Assembly (NCBI GenBank): GCA_002733865.1
Contig: NVXM01000004.1
Span: forward strand, 113,090 to 177,089
Origin: Sphingopyxis sp.
GTDB lineage: Bacteria > Pseudomonadota > Alphaproteobacteria > Sphingomonadales > Sphingomonadaceae
Reading direction: 5' to 3'
Length of the DNA stretch: 64,000 nucleotides
This document shows, piece by piece, positions 1-8,083 of the stretch (position 1 is its first letter; the number at the start of each line of letters is the position of its first letter). Both the position numbers and the translations under genes were made by a program. The notes beneath the pieces are model-generated. The model was not told the DNA's origin and ran no database searches. It saw only the letters and a program-made list of their open reading frames with translations.

Positions 1-234
1 CCGGGCGGTCTGGCTGGCGCGATGGGGCCGATGCCGATGGGCAGCGCGTCCAAGAAACCGAAAATGCAGCCGATCGACGGCACCTTCACGATTGTTACCG
101 ACGGTGACGTTCTGGGCAACAATAGCGACGATGGCCTGACCCTCAACGGATCGACCAAGACCATGCGCTGGAAGGTTGATGGCACCGGTGGTCCGGACGG
201 CAGCCCGCGGGCGATCGTCAAACTGGAGCGGTAG
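1..234 (+). CDS. C-terminal end of an unrecognised protein (partial)
   Basis: The reading frame is open from base 1, so this is the 3' end of a gene that starts outside the window; about 77 residues are visible. The first part is rich in Gly, Met and Pro. It is followed by a stretch beginning IDGTFTIVTDGDVLGNNSDD and ending PRAIVKLER, which looks like a small beta-rich C-terminal domain. I do not recognise the family. A strong hairpin terminator follows 28 bases after the stop, which supports this being a real gene end. Confidence 0.6.
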   Translation, partial: PGGLAGAMGPMPMGSASKKPKMQPIDGTFTIVTDGDVLGNNSDDGLTLNGSTKTMRWKVDGTGGPDGSPRAIVKLER

Positions 235-262
235 CGAAGTCGCTCACGCCATTTGATCAGAC

Positions 263-298
263 AAAAAAAGGGAGCGTCCAAACAACGCTCCCTTTTTT
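263..298. terminator. Bidirectional intrinsic terminator
   Basis: A 7-bp stem (GGGAGCG at 270-276, CGCTCCC at 286-292) encloses a 9-base loop. It has seven A on its left (263-269) and six T on its right (293-298). It lies between two convergent genes, so it can end transcription from both sides. Confidence 0.9.
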
Positions 299-309
299 GT
301 TGAGAAGTT

Positions 310-627
310 TCAGTCTTCTTCGGCGATCCGGACCTTGAGGCCGTCGAGCTCGTCCGAGACCTCGATCTGGCAGCTGAGCCGGGAGAAATCGTCGCGGTGA
401 TCGCTGCTTTCGAGCAGATCATCCTCGTCTTCGCTCATTTCCGGCAGTTTCTCCTTCCAGTCGGCGTCAACATGGACATGGCAGGTCGCGCAGGAGCAGC
501 AGCCGCCGCACAACGCCAGCAGTTCGTCAAAGCCATTATCACGAATCGCCTCCATAACGCTGATTCCGCTATCGACGGAAACCGCTTTTTCTTCGCCATC
601 GCGGCCGGTTACGTGAATCGTTGGCAT
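310..627 (-). CDS. 2Fe-2S ferredoxin, adrenodoxin/putidaredoxin type
   Basis: A 105-residue electron carrier. The cluster ligands are C40, C46, C49 and C86, spaced as in putidaredoxin and adrenodoxin (C-x5-C-x2-C-x36-C). Two further cysteines (C43, C44) sit inside the loop, giving the run [11 protein letters not shown]. Such ferredoxins usually feed cytochromes P450 or Rieske oxygenases, or act in iron-sulfur assembly. No partner oxygenase or reductase is adjacent, so the partner is unknown. It is monocistronic and its 3' end meets the terminator at 263-298. Confidence 0.93.
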   Translation of the reverse strand: MPTIHVTGRDGEEKAVSVDSGISVMEAIRDNGFDELLALCGGCCSCATCHVHVDADWKEKLPEMSEDEDDLLESSDHRDDFSRLSCQIEVSDELDGLKVRIAEED

Positions 628-719
628 AGCTACCCCTTAGTGGCTGTTTTTTAATAATCCCGCACGCTATGTCTGGACCGTCAAAAAGAATCAAGGGCCG
701 AAACGGGAACGGTAATTCG

Positions 720-1337
720 ATGGGCCTATCAAAAGAAATGATCAAAGCCGGGCTGGACCATGTCAGCGCCGTCGAGCCAAGGCTCGCCGCTGCGGTCGCT
801 CAATCCGGCTACCCGGAACCCCGCATTCGTCCAGAAGGCTATGAGACTTTGCTCCGCACCATCGTCGGCCAGCAGGTCAGTGTCGCTTCGGCAGCAGCGG
901 TCTGGAACAAGCTGGAGGCCCGGCTGGGACAAGGCTGTCCGCCCGAAAGCCTGATCGAGACCGAATTTGACGAATTGCGGGCCTGCGGACTGTCGCGCCA
1001 GAAACAGGGCTATGCCAGAAGCCTTGCAGAGCTGATCCTCTCCGGCGGACTCGATCTGGCCAACCTGCCGCAGGATGATGAAAAAGCGATCGCACTGTTG
1101 ACCACCATCAAGGGCATTGGCCGGTGGTCGGCAGAAATCTACCTGCTGTTTGCAGAGGGCCGCGCTGATATCTGGCCGGCAGGCGACCTCGCGGTCCAAA
1201 TTGGTGTCGGCAATTTTCTGGATCTTCCGGAGAGGCCTTCCGAAAAGGAACTGCGCGACATAGCGGAGCCCTGGTCACCCCATAGGGGCGCAGTCGCGAT
1301 CTTCACCTGGCACCATTATCATGTGATGGTGATGTAA
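720..1337 (+). CDS. DNA-3-methyladenine glycosylase II (AlkA/HhH-GPD family)
   Basis: A base-excision repair glycosylase of about 205 residues that removes alkylated purines. The HhH-GPD core is visible: TIVGQQVSVASA near the N-terminus, the hairpin KGIGRWSAEIYLL, then the catalytic aspartate in PAGDLAV. The family-typical N-terminal beta domain of E. coli AlkA is absent, as in the short bacterial form. An upstream in-frame ATG at 669 would add 17 low-complexity residues. I prefer 720 because homology begins after it and a purine-rich GGGAACGG precedes it, but the start is uncertain. No ada or ogt gene is nearby. Confidence 0.88.
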   Translation: MGLSKEMIKAGLDHVSAVEPRLAAAVAQSGYPEPRIRPEGYETLLRTIVGQQVSVASAAAVWNKLEARLGQGCPPESLIETEFDELRACGLSRQKQGYARSLAELILSGGLDLANLPQDDEKAIALLTTIKGIGRWSAEIYLLFAEGRADIWPAGDLAVQIGVGNFLDLPERPSEKELRDIAEPWSPHRGAVAIFTWHHYHVMVM

Positions 1338-1340
1338 TCG

Positions 1341-2117
1341 CTAGAGGTCGAGCGGGTGGTTCCACCAGGCTGTGTCGGTAAAGGCGCGCATATCGAGTTC
1401 GAACGTCCAGGCCGAGCGATGCTGATGGGCAATATGGAAGTAAGTGTCGGCGATCGCGGATGGCTCCATGATTTCATCTTTCCCTTGCGCCTTGTTTTCC
1501 AGCAATTTTGCAAAACGCTCCGGTCCGAGCAGCTTGCCCAGCGTGTCCGGTGCGTTGACCGCGCTGTCGATCAGGATATGGGCGACATGGATATTCTGCG
1601 ACGCGAACTCCGCGTTGAGAGTCTGGCACAACATGCGCCGCCCGCCCATGGCGGCAGCGTGGCTATGCTGACCGGCGTTGCCGCGCATGGCAGAAGTAGC
1701 GGAGGTTACGAGCAAGGTTCCACCGCCACGTTCGACCATTTTCGGAAACAGCTTCTGCGCTACCCGGAATACGCCGAGATTGCCGATTCGCCAGCCCAGC
1801 TCAAAGGTCTTGAGCGACGTGTCGGCGAGCGCCCGGTTGCCGATTTGAGCGCCAAGATTATAGACGACAACCTTGATCGGTCCAAATTCTGCTTCCAGAG
1901 TATCGATCAAGCTCTCGATCGCGCCATCCTCAACAGCATTCAAAATATGCCCGGAGGCTGAACCGCCTGCCGCTTCGATCTCGCCGACCATCCGGTCCAG
2001 ACCGTCCTGATCGCTGCGGCGACAAAGGGCAACATGATATCCATCCTGCGCAAAGCGTTTGCCGACATGCCCACCGATACCCGCACCGGCACCGATTATC
2101 ATACAAACTTCGGTCAT
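1341..2117 (-). CDS. Atypical short-chain dehydrogenase/reductase without the catalytic Tyr
   Basis: A 258-residue Rossmann-fold SDR. The nucleotide-binding motif GAGAGIGG is at residues 9-16 and YNLGA replaces the usual NNAG. The active-site stretch after TSATSA reads QHSHAAAMGGRRML, so neither the Tyr nor the Lys of the YxxxK motif is present. The following LNAEFASQNIHVAHILID matches a known SDR side-branch that also lacks the Tyr. It may bind NAD(P) without classic SDR catalysis. It is convergent with the glycosylase gene with only three bases between the two stops. No operon partner shows its role. Confidence 0.8.
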   Translation of the reverse strand: MTEVCMIIGAGAGIGGHVGKRFAQDGYHVALCRRSDQDGLDRMVGEIEAAGGSASGHILNAVEDGAIESLIDTLEAEFGPIKVVVYNLGAQIGNRALADTSLKTFELGWRIGNLGVFRVAQKLFPKMVERGGGTLLVTSATSAMRGNAGQHSHAAAMGGRRMLCQTLNAEFASQNIHVAHILIDSAVNAPDTLGKLLGPERFAKLLENKAQGKDEIMEPSAIADTYFHIAHQHRSAWTFELDMRAFTDTAWWNHPLDL

Positions 2118-2136
2118 ACCCGGGACATCCTGATGA

Positions 2137-2667
2137 TCATTTGAGGCCCGGATTGAGCCGCATCACTTCCTCCATGAAGGATCGCGGTTTCTTCCAGTTG
2201 GCGGTTTTCATATTGGTCTTGAGGTCCAGCGTCTTGATCGCCTCATTGATGAAATGCACGCAATTGCGCTTGTTGAGGCTATAGCTTTTCTGCGGAATAT
2301 TCTGCCATTTCTGAACGACTGCCAGCAGCTCACGATATTTCTTGTCGTCGATTTTCATCGTGAAATGCGGGTTGCTGCTGGCAATATAGTCGGCTGAAGG
2401 TGCGTGGACATGGCCGTTGACCGAGCCGAACAATATACCTGGCGACACGTTGACGGCGGTAAACCCAAAGGCGGTATCAATCTTCTTGCCGTCCGCCATT
2501 TCACCCTTGGCGACAAAAAAAGCGTGTGGAAAATTTTTGCCGAAATCGTGCGAATAGAATGTGACGGTCACTTCCGCCCGCGCGGTGACTGAGAAAGTTG
2601 CCATCAACAGCAATGCGACCAGACCGGCCATTCTTAATAGAAATGCAAAACCAGATTTCACGTTCAT
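2137..2667 (-). CDS. Exported protein with possible permuted papain-like (NlpC/P60-type) fold
   Basis: 176 residues with a signal peptide (hydrophobic residues 8-28, cleavage near ARA-E). A His in NFPHAFFV and, near the C-terminus, a Cys in KRNCVHFINEAI form a His-then-Cys order. That order is seen in circularly permuted NlpC/P60 and LRAT-like proteins, so a periplasmic hydrolase or acyltransferase is possible, but this is inference. The start codon overlaps the stop of the upstream permease gene by 4 bases, so it is translationally coupled to the osmoprotectant transporter operon. Why the two belong together is not clear. Confidence 0.65.
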   Translation of the reverse strand: MNVKSGFAFLLRMAGLVALLLMATFSVTARAEVTVTFYSHDFGKNFPHAFFVAKGEMADGKKIDTAFGFTAVNVSPGILFGSVNGHVHAPSADYIASSNPHFTMKIDDKKYRELLAVVQKWQNIPQKSYSLNKRNCVHFINEAIKTLDLKTNMKTANWKKPRSFMEEVMRLNPGLK

Positions 2668-4199
2668 TCCCTTAATTTGTCATTGAGCCAGCGTGCGGCT
2701 TCCCGTGGGGTCTTCTTGTCACCTTCGCGATCGACCGTATAATTGGCCTCGCGCATATTTTCCACAGTGATTGCACCAATCAACGGTTTTAATGCCGAGA
2801 CGAACCGATCCTCATCAGCGCGTTTCGGGGAAAGCAGCAGGATCGCTTCATAGGATGGCACCGCTCCCTTGTTGTCCTCCAGTATAAAGAAATTGTTCGC
2901 CGCAATCCTGCCGTCAGAGGAAAAAGCGGAAATCACATCAACTTCGCCACTGGCCAGCGCCGGATACATGAAGGTGGGACTGAACGACCGCGCGTCCTTG
3001 AAGCGAATGGGATAGGCCTCCTGCACCATCCGCCACTCGGGCCGTTCGAGAAACTCGACATCGGTGCCGAAATTGAAGTCGCTAGACACCCGGGCCAGAT
3101 CATCCAGCGTTTGCAGCGACTTTTGCCTGGCATCGTCCGGCCGCACGGCAAAAGCATAGGTATTTTCAAACCCCAGAGCGCCGAGCGTTTTCACGCCGTG
3201 AACAGCCATGGTCCACTGCGCGATCCTGTCGAGCATTGCCAATTTCGGCTGGCTATCGGTGCGCTGCATCTGGTTGGTCCAGATCGTGCCGGAATAGTCG
3301 ACATAGACGTCTACGTCGCCCTGCGCGAGCGCCTGAAATACAACGGCCGACCCAAGTCCGTCGCGATAGCGCACCCGATATCCGGCCTTTTCCAGCCGCG
3401 CCCCGATCAGCCGGGCGAGAATGAACTGTTCGGAGAAACTCTTCGCGCCGATGACCACGACATTGTCCCGGGCAATCAGCGGCGGGAGCGTGGCCACCAG
3501 CAGGCCTGCCGCAATGATCGCCACTCCTGCTCCTGCCAACAGCCGGCGGCGCTCGCGGATGCTGCGTTCGATCAGTCCGAGGAGCAGATCGACCGATATG
3601 GCAAGCGCGGCTGAAAACAGGCAACCGGCCAGCACCAGGGTCCAGTTTTGCGTCTGCAAGCCGGCAAAAATCAGATCCCCGAGACTGGGCTGGCCCACTG
3701 TAGTCGAGAGCGTTGCCGCCCCGATCGTCCAGACCGCTGCGGTACGGATCCCGGCCATGATCGTCGGCGCTGCGAGCGGCGCTTCGACCAGCCGCAATTT
3801 CTGCCTGGCCGTCATGCCCAACCCATCCGCGGCCTGTCTGACCGCAGGATCAACTCCGGTCAGACCGGTCACCGCGTTGCGCAGGATCGGCAGCAGCGCA
3901 TAGAGAGTCAGCGCGAGCAGCGCCGGCAGAAAGCCAAAGGCGGATATGCCGCCGCCGATCAGCGCCGATATGCCAAGCAACAATGGATAGAAAAGCGCCA
4001 GCAGGGCGAGGCCCGGAATGGTCTGGATCAGACTTGCGATGGTGAGAGCAATTCCGGCAACCTTGGGGGACCGCGCCGCCCAGATCGCCAGCGGCAGACA
4101 GATCAGCATCGCCAGTAGCAAGGCCGAGAAACTGAGTTGCACATGTGCAGCCAACAGGTCCGGCACCCGGGCCAGTGCTTGTTGCCAGGCTTCGCTCAT
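2664..4199 (-). CDS. Osmoprotectant ABC transporter, fused permease and substrate-binding protein
   Basis: 511 residues joining two subunits of an OpuC/ProU-type importer for glycine betaine, choline or related solutes. Residues 1-235 are a membrane permease with about six helices. Residues 240-511 are an OpuAC-type binding domain starting at VVVIGAKSFSEQFILARLIG, with DVYVDYSGTIWT and the closing ARWLNDKL. The fusion tethers the receptor to the membrane, so no separate lipoprotein is needed. It overlaps the ATPase gene upstream (4 bases) and the small exported protein downstream (4 bases). Confidence 0.92.
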   Translation of the reverse strand: MSEAWQQALARVPDLLAAHVQLSFSALLLAMLICLPLAIWAARSPKVAGIALTIASLIQTIPGLALLALFYPLLLGISALIGGGISAFGFLPALLALTLYALLPILRNAVTGLTGVDPAVRQAADGLGMTARQKLRLVEAPLAAPTIMAGIRTAAVWTIGAATLSTTVGQPSLGDLIFAGLQTQNWTLVLAGCLFSAALAISVDLLLGLIERSIRERRRLLAGAGVAIIAAGLLVATLPPLIARDNVVVIGAKSFSEQFILARLIGARLEKAGYRVRYRDGLGSAVVFQALAQGDVDVYVDYSGTIWTNQMQRTDSQPKLAMLDRIAQWTMAVHGVKTLGALGFENTYAFAVRPDDARQKSLQTLDDLARVSSDFNFGTDVEFLERPEWRMVQEAYPIRFKDARSFSPTFMYPALASGEVDVISAFSSDGRIAANNFFILEDNKGAVPSYEAILLLSPKRADEDRFVSALKPLIGAITVENMREANYTVDREGDKKTPREAARWLNDKLRE

Positions 4200-4969
4200 G
4201 CTGGCTTGCTCAGCGCAATCAGCTGCGCTGCCTGCGCGCGGGGAATCGCGACCAGCGCCTCCGCTTCCGCGCCGACATTCCCGGACAGCAACTCGGCTGG
4301 CGTAGCATCCGCCATGATCTGGCCCTCCTCCATCACCAGGATACGATCCGCCAGATAGAGAGCCTCCGCCATATCGTGGGTGACGATGATCGTGGTCAGG
4401 CCCAGTCGCTTGTGCAGCGCCTTATACTGCTCGGTCAGATTGTCGCGGGTGACCGGATCAAGCGCGCCAAAAGGCTCGTCCATCAGCATCAGGCCAGGCC
4501 GGGTCGCTAGCGCCCGCGCCACGCCGACGCGCTGCTGCTGACCGCCGCTCAGCTGGTCAGGCATCCGGGTCGCCATGTCCTGTGGCAATTCAACAAGATC
4601 GAGCAGTTCCGATACGCGCGCTTCGCCTTCAGCCATGTCTCCAGCCAGCTCGAGACCGATGGCAATATTGCGCCCCACCGTCATGTGCGGAAACAGGCCG
4701 ATATTCTGGAACACATAGCCGATCCGGCGGCGCAGAATATGGGGATCCACCGAATCGACGGGTTCCCCGTCAATTTTCACGGTGCCGCTGGTCGGTTCGA
4801 CAAGCCGGTTGATCATCTTGAGCAGCGTCGATTTTCCCGAGCCCGACAGACCGACCAGAGCGACCAGGGCACCGGCCGGGATTTCCAGGGAGACGGAATC
4901 AACGGCCTGAACCGAACCGTAATGGCGGCTCAAATGCTGCAGACTGAGGGAAGGACCGGAGACAGGCAT
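4196..4969 (-). CDS. Osmoprotectant ABC transporter ATP-binding protein
   Basis: A 257-residue ATPase, the first gene of the osmoprotectant import operon. Walker A is GLSGSGKST, the signature is LSGGQQQRVGVARAL, Walker B is LMLMDEPFGALDP, and the switch His is in IIVTHDMAEAL. The fold matches OpuCA/ProV, but it stops soon after the ABC domain and lacks the C-terminal CBS pair that senses ionic strength in longer homologues. Osmotic gating of this transporter would then have to come from elsewhere. The substrate is assigned from the fused partner protein. Confidence 0.92.
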   Translation of the reverse strand: MPVSGPSLSLQHLSRHYGSVQAVDSVSLEIPAGALVALVGLSGSGKSTLLKMINRLVEPTSGTVKIDGEPVDSVDPHILRRRIGYVFQNIGLFPHMTVGRNIAIGLELAGDMAEGEARVSELLDLVELPQDMATRMPDQLSGGQQQRVGVARALATRPGLMLMDEPFGALDPVTRDNLTEQYKALHKRLGLTTIIVTHDMAEALYLADRILVMEEGQIMADATPAELLSGNVGAEAEALVAIPRAQAAQLIALSKPA

Positions 4970-5077
4970 CGGATCATATAGTGGCGCGCTTTGCCGCCCA
5001 TGTCCAACCCCACTTGACGCGAAGTCGAAAAACGGCTCGAGTGAACATCAATGTTAATAACAGACGGGAGCCGGATG

Positions 5078-5911
5078 ATGGCCTATCAAAGCGGACAAAA
5101 GACAATATTTATCACTGGCGGTGCATCCGGTCTGGGCCGTGAGGTCGGTCGCTATTTCGCCGACAAGGGGTGGTTCGTCGGCATTGCCGATATCAATGAA
5201 AAAGGCATGGCAGAAAGCGCTGCGCTGCTGCCCGACGGTCAGAGCTCGCTCCACCGGCTTGACGTAACCGATCGCGGGCAATGGAAACAGGCGGTTTCCG
5301 AATTTGGCGCAATCACTGGCAACCAGATGACGGTCCTGTTCAACAATGCCGGCATTGGTGAAGGTGGGCCGATTCAGGACATGGAAGATGCCGCGATCGA
5401 CCGGATGATCGCAATCAATCTGACCGGCGTAATAAGCGGCACCCGCGCCTGTTTCGAGATGCTCAAGAACACGCCGGACAGTTGCGTTCTCTATACCGCG
5501 TCGGCGGCAGGCATTTATGGAGTCGCCGATCTCAGCGTCTATAGCGCGACCAAATTCGCGGTGCGCGGCCTCGCCGAATCGCATGATATCGAGTTCCGCA
5601 AATATGGCATCAAGTCTCGCTCGCTGATGCCGGGGTTCATCGATACCAATATCATTTCCGAAGTCGTCGAAGGGACCAACCAGAGCGGCAAGGAGCGGCT
5701 GGAACAAGCCGGTGTCATGGTCAGCCCGGTTTCGATCATCGGCCCTGCAGCCTGGTCTGCGGTGCACGGCGACAAGGTGCACACGCCGGTCAACAAGATG
5801 GCCAAGCAACTGGCCTTTGCCGCGCGCTGGCTACCCGGACGCGTCCGCAAACAGTCGGTCAGCCTTGCAGGCAATATGGGCGATGTCCTGGCCGGGTCTG
5901 ACGACAAATAG
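5078..5911 (+). CDS. Short-chain dehydrogenase/reductase
   Basis: A classical SDR of about 277 residues: TGGASGLGREVG for cofactor binding, FNNAGIG, the active-site Ser in YTASAAGIYG, and the YSATK catalytic Tyr and Lys. A C-terminal tail of about 40 residues after the Rossmann core is basic and may touch the membrane. Three in-frame ATGs are possible (5051, 5075, 5078). GGGAG at 5066-5070 is best spaced for 5078. Its substrate is not inferable, and the neighbouring genes are unrelated and divergent or convergent. Confidence 0.88.
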   Translation: MAYQSGQKTIFITGGASGLGREVGRYFADKGWFVGIADINEKGMAESAALLPDGQSSLHRLDVTDRGQWKQAVSEFGAITGNQMTVLFNNAGIGEGGPIQDMEDAAIDRMIAINLTGVISGTRACFEMLKNTPDSCVLYTASAAGIYGVADLSVYSATKFAVRGLAESHDIEFRKYGIKSRSLMPGFIDTNIISEVVEGTNQSGKERLEQAGVMVSPVSIIGPAAWSAVHGDKVHTPVNKMAKQLAFAARWLPGRVRKQSVSLAGNMGDVLAGSDDK

Positions 5912-5914
5912 CGC

Positions 5915-6211
5915 TTACAGGCAGCTTTCGATTACATCGGCAAGATCGACATCGCGCTGCGACAGTCCGCCATTTTCCCCGGCGTCATGGGTGGTCAGTT
6001 TGATATCGACTTTATTGTAGACATTGAACCATTCGGGATGATGGTCAGCCTTTTCGGCATGCAGTGCGACACGGGTCATGAAAGCAAAGGCTTCGGTAAA
6101 ATCATCAAATTTGAACGAGCGGCTGATAGCGTCGCGCTTGTCATCATATTCCCAGTCAGAGAGCTTCCCGAGCGCTGCCTCGCGTTGATCGTCGGTCAAT
6201 TGCGCCACCAT
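5915..6211 (-). CDS. phhB: 4a-hydroxytetrahydrobiopterin dehydratase (pterin-4a-carbinolamine dehydratase)
   Basis: 98 residues, the usual size for the family. It dehydrates 4a-hydroxytetrahydropterin formed by aromatic amino-acid hydroxylases. The diagnostic HHPEW motif is at residues 57-61 and a second His-Asp pair (H75, D76) follows. The start at 6211 is fixed by a good AAGGAG 8 bases upstream; the frame is open further upstream but would overlap ccmA. No phenylalanine hydroxylase gene is in the window. It diverges from ccmA across about 50 bases. Confidence 0.93.
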   Translation of the reverse strand: MVAQLTDDQREAALGKLSDWEYDDKRDAISRSFKFDDFTEAFAFMTRVALHAEKADHHPEWFNVYNKVDIKLTTHDAGENGGLSQRDVDLADVIESCL

Positions 6212-6264
6212 ATTTCTTGCTCCTTGCTTGGCTTTCGCTTCAATTCGTGCCTTAAGTCTGTGCG

Positions 6265-6891
6265 ATGAATGAAGGACAGTCAACCGGAAGCAGCAATCGG
6301 CTCTTGGCCGAGGGCTTATGCTGCGTACGCGGCGAGCGGATATTGTTTCGCGGGCTGACATTCGCGCTGGAACCTGGCCAGTCAGGCTTGCTCACCGGAC
6401 CCAATGGAGTCGGCAAATCGAGTCTGCTGCGGCTGTTGGCCGGCCTGCTCCAACCGACCGCAGGTGCAGTGGCAGCGCCGGACGCTATCGCCCTGTGCGA
6501 TGATCGCCTGGCGCTGGACGAACATCTCCCGTTCGAACAGGCACTGCGCTTCTGGGGAAGGCTTGACGGCAAGGACAAAGCGGATGTGGCGAGCGCCATG
6601 ACCCGAGCGGGCATGGCACATCTCGCCGAAGTTCCGGTGCGCTATTTTTCGACCGGCCAGAGACAAAGAGCGCGGCTGGCGCGAATCTACCTGACCGGTG
6701 CCAAATTATGGCTTCTCGACGAGCCGGCCAACGGCCTGGATGCCGATTCTGTCGCTCAGCTCGGTGCCGTGCTGCAAAGTCATCTTGACGGTGGTGGCAT
6801 CATCCTCGCGGCCAGCCATATCCCCTTGCCAATCAGTTTCGACATCAATCTGCAGCTTCAGCCGCTGGAAGAAATGGAAGCCTATTTGTGA
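6265..6891 (+). CDS. ccmA: Heme exporter ATP-binding protein CcmA
   Basis: A 208-residue ABC ATPase of the cytochrome c maturation system. With CcmB and CcmC it powers release of heme-loaded CcmE at the inner membrane. Walker [10 protein letters not shown] is at residues 45-53, the signature region is [14 protein letters not shown], and Walker B is [12 protein letters not shown]. Its short length is typical for CcmA. It is followed immediately by ccmB (stop and start share one base). ccmC, ccmD and ccmE are not in the window, so the Ccm genes are split in this genome. Confidence 0.95.
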   Translation: MNEGQSTGSSNRLLAEGLCCVRGERILFRGLTFALEPGQSGLLTGPNGVGKSSLLRLLAGLLQPTAGAVAAPDAIALCDDRLALDEHLPFEQALRFWGRLDGKDKADVASAMTRAGMAHLAEVPVRYFSTGQRQRARLARIYLTGAKLWLLDEPANGLDADSVAQLGAVLQSHLDGGGIILAASHIPLPISFDINLQLQPLEEMEAYL

Positions 6892-7538
6892 TGAAGGCTA
6901 TTGCCACCATTATCTGGCGCGATGTGCGGCAAAGCTACGCCAGTGGCGGAACCTGGCTGCCGGTCATCTTCTATCTGTCCGCAGCGACGCTGTTCCCGTT
7001 CGCTGTCGGGCCGGACCGCGAGCTGCTGCTCCGGACCGGCGGCGGCATCCTGTGGATCGCGGCCCTGCTGGCGACCCTCCTGCCCCTTGATCGCCTGATT
7101 CAGCCGGATTTGGAAAATGGCGTGTATGACCAGCTGATTGTGCGTGGATTTTCCGATGAAATGATAGCGGCCGCCCGCCTTGTTTCGCATTGGCTGGCGT
7201 TCGGACCGCCGCTGCTGTTCGCCGCTTTTCTGGCCAGTGGACTGATGGGACTGGAAGGGCCGCCGCTTGCCACGCTGCTCGCCAGCCTGGCCATCGCAAC
7301 CCCTGCCCTAGCCGGTCTGGCGGTGATGATCGCGGCTCTGACCGCTGGCCTCAAAGGCGCAGGCGCGCTCGGCGGATTGCTGCTGGTTCCGCTGGCTATT
7401 CCGCTGCTGATATTCGGTGCGGGCAGCCTGTCGGCACCGGGCAGCGGTGCCTTGCTGTTTCTCGCAGCGATTTCGCTGCTGCTCGTCGCGATCACGCCAT
7501 TTGCCGCTGGCGCAGCGTTAAATGCGGTTAGGGAATAG
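6891..7538 (+). CDS. ccmB: Heme exporter protein CcmB
   Basis: A 215-residue integral membrane protein with about six hydrophobic segments, the permease partner of CcmA in cytochrome c maturation. The N-terminus has the family pattern (IWRDVRQSYASGGTWLPVIF), followed by FPFAVGPDRELL. The ATG at 6891 overlaps the ccmA stop by one base; a GTG at 6888 directly before it is an alternative. A GC-rich inverted repeat (7538-7560) follows the stop. Confidence 0.94.
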   Translation: MKAIATIIWRDVRQSYASGGTWLPVIFYLSAATLFPFAVGPDRELLLRTGGGILWIAALLATLLPLDRLIQPDLENGVYDQLIVRGFSDEMIAAARLVSHWLAFGPPLLFAAFLASGLMGLEGPPLATLLASLAIATPALAGLAVMIAALTAGLKGAGALGGLLLVPLAIPLLIFGAGSLSAPGSGALLFLAAISLLLVAITPFAAGAALNAVRE

Positions 7539-7560
7539 GCCGGCCAGACAATGTCCGGCC
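7538..7560. terminator. Weak hairpin after ccmB
   Basis: GGCCGG at 7538-7543 pairs with CCGGCC at 7555-7560 around an 11-base loop. It has no T-run on the downstream side, so it may be a factor-dependent end or only an incidental structure. Confidence 0.35.
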
Positions 7561-7618
7561 GCCAAAAAAATCGCATTAAGCTGGTTTATTGAGGCCAAAA
7601 ACCTGTATCAGTCTGTCT

Positions 7619-8083
7619 ATGTCAAATTCAAACGCACTATTGGTGGCCTTGCGTCAGATTAACCGGGCGATAGACTTGCAGTCTAAAAAGCTCGAGAAAG
7701 AAACCGGTCAAACAACACCGCAACTTTTGCTGTTGAAAGAACTGGCAAAGCACGGAAGAGCAAAGCCTTCTGTTATCGCAAAATCGGTGCATTTGTCCCA
7801 TGCCACCGTTACTTCGATCGTAGACAGGCTGGAAAAGTCCGGAATGGTATTACGGGAAAAAAGCGAGGACGATCGCCGGTCCGTCGAAATTGTTTTGACC
7901 GAGAAGGGCCGGGAATGCATCGAAAATGCACCCGAGTTGCTCCAGGAAGATTTTCTGGTTGCGCTGTCTCAACTGGAACCCTGGGAACAGAATCTTCTGA
8001 TTTCATCGGTGCAGCGCATCGCGGTGATGATGGACGCCAACCAGATCGAATCCCCGCCGATCCTCGATATTGGCGAGATCTAG
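7619..8083 (+). CDS. MarR-family transcriptional regulator, EctR-like
   Basis: A 154-residue winged-helix regulator. The N-terminal helix (LLVALRQINRAIDLQSKKLEKETG) and wing region (SEDDRRSVEIVLTEKG) resemble the EctR group, which in other bacteria controls ectoine genes in response to osmotic state. No ectABC genes are present; the neighbours are the proline genes proB (convergent, stops overlapping by 3-4 bases) and proC. A role in proline-based osmoadaptation is a reasonable guess, not shown. The ATG at 7619 is preferred over an upstream TTG at 7589, since homology starts there. Confidence 0.85.
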   Translation: MSNSNALLVALRQINRAIDLQSKKLEKETGQTTPQLLLLKELAKHGRAKPSVIAKSVHLSHATVTSIVDRLEKSGMVLREKSEDDRRSVEIVLTEKGRECIENAPELLQEDFLVALSQLEPWEQNLLISSVQRIAVMMDANQIESPPILDIGEI

